DNA of 12,323 nucleotides from contig VIGQ01002041.1 in the NCBI GenBank assembly GCA_009663005.1, positions 17,501-29,823 of the forward strand, given 5' to 3'. This document shows, piece by piece, positions 8,251 to 12,323 of this stretch. Source of the stretch: Actinidia chinensis (Eukaryota > Streptophyta > Magnoliopsida > Ericales > Actinidiaceae). Position numbers and translations under genes: made by a program. Under the pieces are notes generated by a model. It was not told where the DNA came from. It did no database searches and saw only the letters and a list, made by a program, of their open reading frames with translations. Each line of letters begins with the position of its first letter. Within the stretch, counting starts at the first letter, position 1.

Positions 8251-8497
8251 CCGCCATCGTCTAAGCCGGGGGACGGAAGCATCTTTTCGTTCTGTAGATC
8301 TCCAAAGGAGCAAGAGAGAAACCTTCACCGTAGTTGCTGAGAGGCCAGTCCCGGCCTCTACGCGGTCCGTTGTCGGCGATATGGCGACTGCTGGCAACGA
8401 TTCAGTCATACAATCTTCCGACGTTCACGTCGCAGGAGAGATGACACCGTCCAATAAACTCACCGATCCATCTCGTGCACACCAAAACAACTGGCAT
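8034..8497 (+). repeat. Left arm of the inverted repeat
   Basis: It matches 9370-9827 in reverse complement. The best block is 8257-8300. A 127-codon open frame (8153-8536) crosses this arm, and the facing arm also has an open frame. However, the two arms are related by one-base insertions and deletions that change frame after the TVVA stretch, so conservation is at the nucleotide level and a protein is not supported. On the opposite strand the GC-rich part has a possible splice donor after CAGCAACTACG. Confidence 0.75.
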
Positions 8498-9369
8498 AAA
8501 GCCCTCGCTCTCTCTCTCTTCTCTCTCTCTCTCTAGAAACCCATTACTTCAGAAATGAAAACGGCGAAAATGGATTAGCTTCTTAAGATATCCCCACCGC
8601 CCCCTGATCGGTGACAATGGCCCCAATTGGGAGATAGGTTAAGCCCTTCACCAATCCATATCGATCAGTTGACCAATGAACAATTAGATACGTTATAAGT
8701 AATGTTCAAGGTGGTTTAGAATGAAAAAAAAAAAACTAGTTCAACAACCCTTTTGAATAATTTTTTTTTAATAGACTTAATTATTCTTAATTATATTCTT
8801 ATCTATTTTTATTTTTATTGTTTCGAGTTCTAGTTAATTAGAGGAATAGCCAAAATAAAAAAATAAAGATTATGTAAAGAAAATATAAACGACATATGTA
8901 ATCCAAATAACAGATTAATTTGGTCTTTAATGATTTTTTGAAAGGAAAAAAAATTACAAATTTTCGATCCTCAATAAAGACTTATGGAAAAATAAAAAAA
9001 ATCTTGACCACCACTGATGAAAAAATGTAACGGGAAAATATTAAAACAATATTATACGGTGTGAAATTTGTAGTTTTAATCCGTTAATAATTTAAGCCAC
9101 TCTTTAATCTCTCCGCTTATTTGGGCAAACGAAACTAACTGATTTTCATCTAAAATGTACGATATAGCGTTATCCATTTTAAAGTAGTTGTATATAATAT
9201 AAGTTCGTCATTAAGCTTTTTACTTACTACAATTTACATTATCTTAACCAACCAAGAATTTATTCCACTTTCGTAATATAAAATTAGTAAAAAAATTGAC
9301 ACGGTATTCGTTGTATCAATTGTCGTGGTGATCGAAAACCTAGACGCTATCTAGTTTCATATGCTGAAT
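8498..9369. other. Spacer of the inverted repeat
   Basis: The spacer begins with a (CT)n microsatellite and a GC-richer 150 bases. It then becomes AT-rich with long A/T runs. No coding frame, transposase motif or internal element was recognised. If the arms are two divergent gene starts, this would be the shared promoter region. Confidence 0.5.
8508..8534 (+). repeat. (CT)n microsatellite
   Basis: An almost uninterrupted run of CT dinucleotides with a single extra T near the middle. It sits immediately inside the left arm and has no counterpart inside the right arm, so it marks where the symmetry ends. Confidence 0.9.
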
Positions 9370-9827
9370 ATGCCAGTGTTTGGTGATGCACAGAGATGGA
9401 TCGGTGGAGGGTATGACGGTTTGTCATCTTCATGCGACCGTGAACGGCGGAAGGATGGAATATGACGGATCGTTTCCAGCAGTCGCTGAATCGCGACAGC
9501 GGAACGACGTGGAGGGGGACTGGCCGCTCCAGCAACTACGGTGAGGTTCTTATTCGGACCCTTGAGATCTACAGGACGAAAGGATGCTTCCGTCCACCGG
9601 CTTAGACGAGGCGGGTTATGCTTGATTTCTTCTCTATTCAGTGTCTTATATTGTTGTGTATGTATCTGGTGCAATCTGTATTTTTGCCTGTAAATATTCT
9701 CAAACCAAATAAAATTTATTACATGTTAAATTCTGTGAGGGCATAAGCTTTTTAACTGATTGGGTGTTTTCGCCCCATTTCCACTGAATTTTTATTTTTT
9801 AAATTATTGGAATATTGTCGGTAGTAT
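9370..9827 (-). repeat. Right arm of the inverted repeat
   Basis: The reverse complement of 8034-8497 with many substitutions and small indels. Its best block is 9566-9609 (41 of 44 bases identical). Read on the + strand the arm runs from a GC-rich segment through CAGCAACTACG|GTGAGG, a good splice donor, to AT-rich intron-like DNA. A 105-codon minus-strand frame (9357-9674) overlaps but is not conserved in frame with the other arm. Confidence 0.75.
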
Positions 9828-10154
9828 TACTTCAAAGTATTATCTTGGGTGGATAAATATAAATTCTTAAGATTCTAAGTTTGTTGCCATGGAGCACTTG
9901 TTAGATGCTAAAATTGCTCAAAGTCTACTTGTACAGAAGACCAAAATCCTCCTTTTGCAATATTTACTCCCTAACAATATGCGTTGCTGAACAGAATTGC
10001 TGCACAATTCTTCAACACAAATTCACAAACTAGTATCCCTTTGGTATTTGCTTTTGAGTGCTGACAAATGTCATATCTGCAAATGTGCCATCTAGTTGTT
10101 GTAGTGGTTTGTGTCCCCAATACTTGTTTGTTTAGATTCCACTTAGTAGACTAT
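9828..10154. other. Intergenic DNA before the solo LTR
   Basis: No open frame or repeat is apparent. The last bases, CACTTAGTAGACTAT directly before the LTR, resemble a worn copia polypurine tract (AAGTGGGAGACT type). That would make the LTR at 10155 a 3' LTR, but no RNase H coding sequence is visible upstream. Confidence 0.4.
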
Positions 10155-10818
10155 TGTTAGCACCTTAGTCCATGGACACGATTAAGGGTTGGTGCGTGGT
10201 GGCATCTTGCACCTGCGCCACCCATGGTAAAGACATGAGGAATGCATGCCTTTACAAGATGGCGAATGTTCAAGATAGTGACGCTGCGAAGCAGATGCAA
10301 GATGCATGCAAAACGATTCCTTAATGTACTGCAATATGGGCTGTGAACAAATGAACGCATGGCATTGACACGGACTCAACACATGGGATTTAGACTTAGG
10401 CGTGGGCGTGCCTTGGCGCACACGGGACATGTGCACAGACAAGCAATTACAAGCAAAATAGTTACTGGTGTTTGGTTATTACCCTTGTAATGATTATAGG
10501 CATGTCTGGAAAAAAATAATTATTATATAATAGGCTGTAATATTATTGGTCCAAATATCATGAGTAGTTAGAGCTGACAGTTTTAACTGCATGTAAAAGT
10601 CTCTATAAAAAGGGACTGTGTGTGTCAGAATTAAGGCAGAGAATTTTTATTTAAAATTCTAAGTGTATTTCTATATTATTGCTGGTGTAATAAAATATTG
10701 AAATTGAGTTCCTGTAAATTATTGTTGTACCTAATTTTTATAATAGGGACAGTGCAATTTCAATGTAATTCCAATGTAATCCTCTTGTCACTTCTCGCAA
10801 GAATTTCTATTAAAAACA
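10155..10818 (+). mobile_element. Solo or 3' LTR, probably Ty1/copia
   Basis: The segment starts TGTTAGCACC, typical of copia LTRs, and may end at TTCTATTAAAAACA (10805-10818), giving near-matching inverted ends (TGTTA / TAA..ACA). Inside, in the order expected for U3-R-U5, are a GC-richer U3 portion, a TATA box TATAAAA (10604-10610), and a polyadenylation signal AATAAAA (10689-10695). A degenerate polypurine-like stretch precedes the start. No target-site duplication (ACTAT versus AGCAC), primer binding site or polyprotein is seen. The copia assignment rests on terminus style and layout. Confidence 0.5.
10604..10610 (+). promoter_or_regulatory. TATA box of the LTR
   Basis: TATAAAA in the context CTCTATAAAAAGGGAC, about 450 bases into the LTR and about 80 bases before AATAAAA. 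This is a normal arrangement for an LTR promoter whose short R region carries the polyadenylation signal. Confidence 0.5.
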
Positions 10819-10881
10819 AGCACACGAAGTTCACATGACCATTTTTTTTTTACCATTATTGGCCCTAGTGGTTTAACTGAA

Positions 10882-10993
10882 GCTTCACTTTGATCCCTAA
10901 AAATTACCATTCGAGTTTCAGGTGTTCGCTTTCCGTCCAAATTCATAATGATCCTAATTGTTTAAATAAGAACTGTAGGGACCAAAATGAAAC
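10882..10993. repeat. Small inverted-repeat element, MULE/MITE-like
   Basis: GCTTCACTTTGATCCCTA (10882-10899) pairs with the reverse complement of TAGGGACCAAAATGAAAC (10976-10993) at 15 of 18 positions, enclosing about 76 bases. The surrounding text (GGCCCTAGTGGTTTAACTGAAG to the left, ACTTTTGTCAAAATACAGAGACGAAC to the right) has the 'TTTGGTCCCT ... AGGGACCAAA' style of a repeat common in plant genomes. The true element may extend over about 10830-11035. Confidence 0.45.
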
Positions 10994-11035
10994 TTTTGTC
11001 AAAATACAGAGACGAACATTGAATTTTATCCTATT

Positions 11036-11216
11036 CTAATTGTAGGATGCAATTTATGCAAATACAAAATGTAAGAACTTGGGGTAAAATTTTTGTAGTG
11101 AATAATTACTCGCGTAAACTTTATTTATTCATTGGAGAAATTCTCATTCTTCTATTGTCGTCTAAGTTTCGATCAGTGAAACTGGTTGGTGTGTGCCAAT
11201 AAGCACCGATTGTGGG
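11036..11216. other. Short intergenic stretch
   Basis: AT-rich sequence between the small inverted-repeat element and the hAT-like terminus. The 8 bases just before the terminus are ATTGTGGG, the candidate target-site duplication to look for at the far end of the element, outside this window. Confidence 0.4.
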
Positions 11217-11226
11217 CAAAGCCGGC

Positions 11227-11252
11227 CCTGGGCTGAAGCCAATTCAGCCAGG
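11227..11252 (+). repeat. Subterminal hairpin
   Basis: CCTGGGCTGAA (11227-11237) and TTCAGCCAGG (11243-11252) pair with one bulged G around a 5-base loop. Subterminal inverted motifs are usual transposase-binding or folding features of hAT ends; a role here is inferred. Confidence 0.7.
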
Positions 11253-11346
11253 CTTTTAGGCCGCACTGAAAAAACCCAATTTTGGGGCCCCAATTCTAAA
11301 AAAATAAAAAAAAATTAGGTTGCAGAGACTTGGCAGTGGGGCGCCC

Positions 11347-11361
11347 AGGCCCCAGGGGCCT
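11347..11361 (+). repeat. GC palindrome AGGCCCCAGGGGCCT
   Basis: A perfect 7-bp inverted repeat around one central base. It follows GGGGCGCCC, another short GC palindrome. It lies about 130 bases inside the hAT-like terminus. Confidence 0.8.
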
Positions 11362-11502
11362 CAAACCTAAAAACGCTGCACTCATCTCTCTCTCTTCCCC
11401 AAACGCTACTTAGGTTAGGTCGCCAAAAACCCCTCAATCGATCTCTCCAACCAATAGACCAAACGGCTGCCCCAACTTCTCGATCTCTCGAGCTCGACAA
11501 AA

Positions 11503-11840
11503 GCCTGGAACTGGAAGCGGTCGAATCGAAATAGAAGTCTCAAGTCTGGAACTAGATAATCTAGACCTGGAAGTCTTGAGGCTGGATTGGAAGGCTGGAA
11601 CTGAAAGTCCTGGAAGTGCGCGAATCGAATGATTTGTCATTTGTTTTGGAAGGCTGGAAAGGCAACAATTCCCTAGGTGAATTTATCCAACTTAAATTAA
11701 TGATTTGTTTGTTTAAAATTTTTTTTTTTGGTTTCCTGTTCGACTCACACTTAATTACCGATTTGTCATTTGTTTTTTTGGTTTTTCCAACTAAATTACG
11801 ATTTGTCATTTTTTTTTGATTTCCTGTTAAATTAATGATC
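11503..11840. repeat. Degenerate short repeats (CTGGAA-type, then GATTTGTCATT-type)
   Basis: From 11503 to about 11660, CTGGAA or CTGGAT recurs at least eight times with irregular spacing. GATTTGTCATT then occurs at 11631, 11760 and 11800. TTTCCTGTT occurs at 11732 and 11820, and TTAAATTAATGAT at 11692 and 11827. These produce the open but low-complexity frames found here on both strands. No coding function is supported. Confidence 0.6.
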
Positions 11841-12190
11841 TTTTTACTATCTAGAATTAAGATAAATTAATTAGTGTTTTTATTTTGTTGTTCTTGACAT
11901 TCGTGTTAGCTATTTTTGTGTTACTCTGTAGACAAACTTTTTTTATTTTGTTTTAAATTAGTTTGATTCTTTCGGTTTTATGTTTTTGAGCCTATTAGTA
12001 TGATATTGGGCAGATTTAATTAGTGGGGAGGATTTGATTGATTTGGTGTCTCATGCTTAGGAGGGGGTAATAGAGTAATTTGTCTGGATTGAGAAAAGAA
12101 AAAAACAATAATATATATTTTAATTCAATCTCAAGCATGGGGCCCTAGACAAGTTTTTTTGTGACAAAAAACATCAGAAAGTTCTAGTTT
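11841..12190. other. T-rich, intron-like DNA within the hAT-like element
   Basis: Long T-rich sequence without open frames or splice signals strong enough to place exons. GGGGCCCTAGACAAG (12139-12153), containing the palindrome GGGCCC, is the only distinctive string. Confidence 0.4.
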
Positions 12191-12198
12191 TAGTTGAA

Positions 12199-12323
12199 GA
12201 TGCTAGAGAGTGCAGAACAAATAGATTTGGAGAATGAAGAAACAAAAGATTTGAGGAATGAAAATGAAGAAGACTTTGATGAATGAGGAGCCCAATGAAT
12301 GCCTAAATGATAGTGACAATGAA
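12199..12323 (+). pseudogene. Acidic coding-like fragment, possibly hAT transposase N-terminal region
   Basis: A frame from ATG at 12199 reads MLESAEQIDLENEETK and continues acidic to a TGA at 12283-12285. Shifting by one base, the sequence continues open to the window edge as EEPNECLNDSDNE. Repetitive E/N/D-rich linkers of this kind occur before the catalytic part of plant hAT (TTF-type zinc finger) proteins. The apparent frameshift or stop suggests a broken copy. With so little sequence, the assignment depends mainly on the neighbouring hAT-like terminus. Confidence 0.3.

Larger units (their letters stand above)
7660..9827. mobile_element. Large inverted repeat: foldback/MULE-like element or head-to-head duplicated gene fragments
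   Basis: The segment 8034-8497 and the reverse complement of 9370-9827 align along their length, with an 872-bp spacer (8498-9369). Shared landmarks in the same order include CTAACGACAATATTCCAAT, CAATCAGT, CCCTCACAGA, CAGATACATA, a 44-bp block with 41 matches, CCGTAGTTGCTG, GGCCAGTCCC, CACCGATCCATCTC and CTGGCAT. Each arm is AT-rich outside and GC-rich toward the spacer. Left of the left arm, two further copies of its AT-rich outer part extend the structure to about 7660. Two readings fit: a non-autonomous DNA transposon with long terminal inverted repeats (foldback or Mutator-like), or two divergent copies of a gene's 5' region (GC-rich exon then intron, read outward from the spacer). No target-site duplication or transposase was found. 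Confidence 0.75.
11217..12323 (+). mobile_element. hAT-like DNA transposon, 5' end (partial)
   Basis: CAAAGCCGGCCCTG at 11217 resembles the CAGAGCCGGCCCTG terminal inverted repeat of a widespread plant hAT group. It is followed by TTTAGGCCGCACTG and TTTTGGGGCCCC, in keeping with the 'TTAGGC ... GGGGCCCC' subterminal sequence of that group. GC-rich palindromes and a CT-rich leader (CTCATCTCTCTCTCTTCCCC) come next, then T-rich intron-like DNA. Near the window end an acidic frame may belong to the transposase. GGGGCCCTAGACAAG at 12139-12153 could alternatively be subterminal sequence of the opposite end. The far terminus was not found, so the element either runs past the window or is truncated. 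Confidence 0.5.

Noticed and set aside
8153..8536. 127-codon + strand frame, the longest in the window
   Set aside because: It spans the left inverted-repeat arm and runs into the CT microsatellite. The other arm differs by indels that shift frame, so similarity is nucleotide-level and no known protein is recognised.
9357..9674. 105-codon minus-strand frame in the right arm
   Set aside because: Same reasoning as for the left arm: part of the similarity to the left-arm frame (TEASFR, TVVA) is real but breaks down after frame-shifting indels.
10157..10442. Overlapping minus-strand frames of 67 and 86 codons
   Set aside because: They lie in the GC-richer U3 part of the candidate LTR, antisense to its promoter, with no recognisable motif.
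11434..11819. Several open frames on both strands
   Set aside because: They come from degenerate CTGGAA and ATTTGTCATT repeats and T-rich sequence; composition is low-complexity.

Overview
The window looks like nuclear DNA of a flowering plant, probably a eudicot. It is AT-rich and full of homopolymer A/T runs, no intact protein-coding gene could be recognised, and nearly everything assignable is decayed plant transposable-element sequence (Ty3/gypsy, Ty1/copia-like, hAT-like, SINE-like and MITE-like pieces). There are no bacterial or viral operons, no rRNA or functional tRNA genes and no CRISPR array. The species cannot be named from the sequence.

Layout. 1-1598: AT-rich, nothing recognised beyond a short direct repeat. 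1599-about 2790: probable old gypsy LTR on the + strand beginning TGTTACGACCC. 3256-3470: a degenerate minisatellite with a 65-bp period built on the palindrome-like core CAACTGGTTG. 3667-5650: the clearest object, a Ty3/gypsy chromovirus-type element on the minus strand with two diverged LTRs (3667-4298 and 5026-5650). Its internal region is reduced to a broken integrase C-terminus, a chromodomain-like tail and a polypurine tract. 5735-5963: AT-rich MITE-like sequence. 6391-6489: an exon-like segment with an in-frame stop and a perfect splice donor. 6865-6950: SINE-like sequence. 6965-7005: degenerate tRNA-Asp-type primer binding site of an Athila/Tat-like element. 7660-9827: a large inverted repeat, with arms at 8034-8497 and 9370-9827 around an 872-bp spacer; the left arm is flanked by extra 220-250-bp tandem copies. 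10155-10818: solo LTR of probable Ty1/copia type with TATA box and polyadenylation signal. 10882-10993: small inverted-repeat element. 11217 to the window end: end of a hAT-like transposon with a GCCGGCCCTG terminus, nested GC palindromes, and possibly the start of a broken acidic transposase region.

There is no set of genes working together here. The region is best read as an intergenic or heterochromatic graveyard of nested, mostly old insertions. I did not find a convincing new biological system. The items most worth checking are the inverted repeat with its 44-bp well-conserved block, the 65-bp minisatellite, the exon-like fragment at 6391-6489, and the abrupt LTR-to-integrase deletion junction near 5026.
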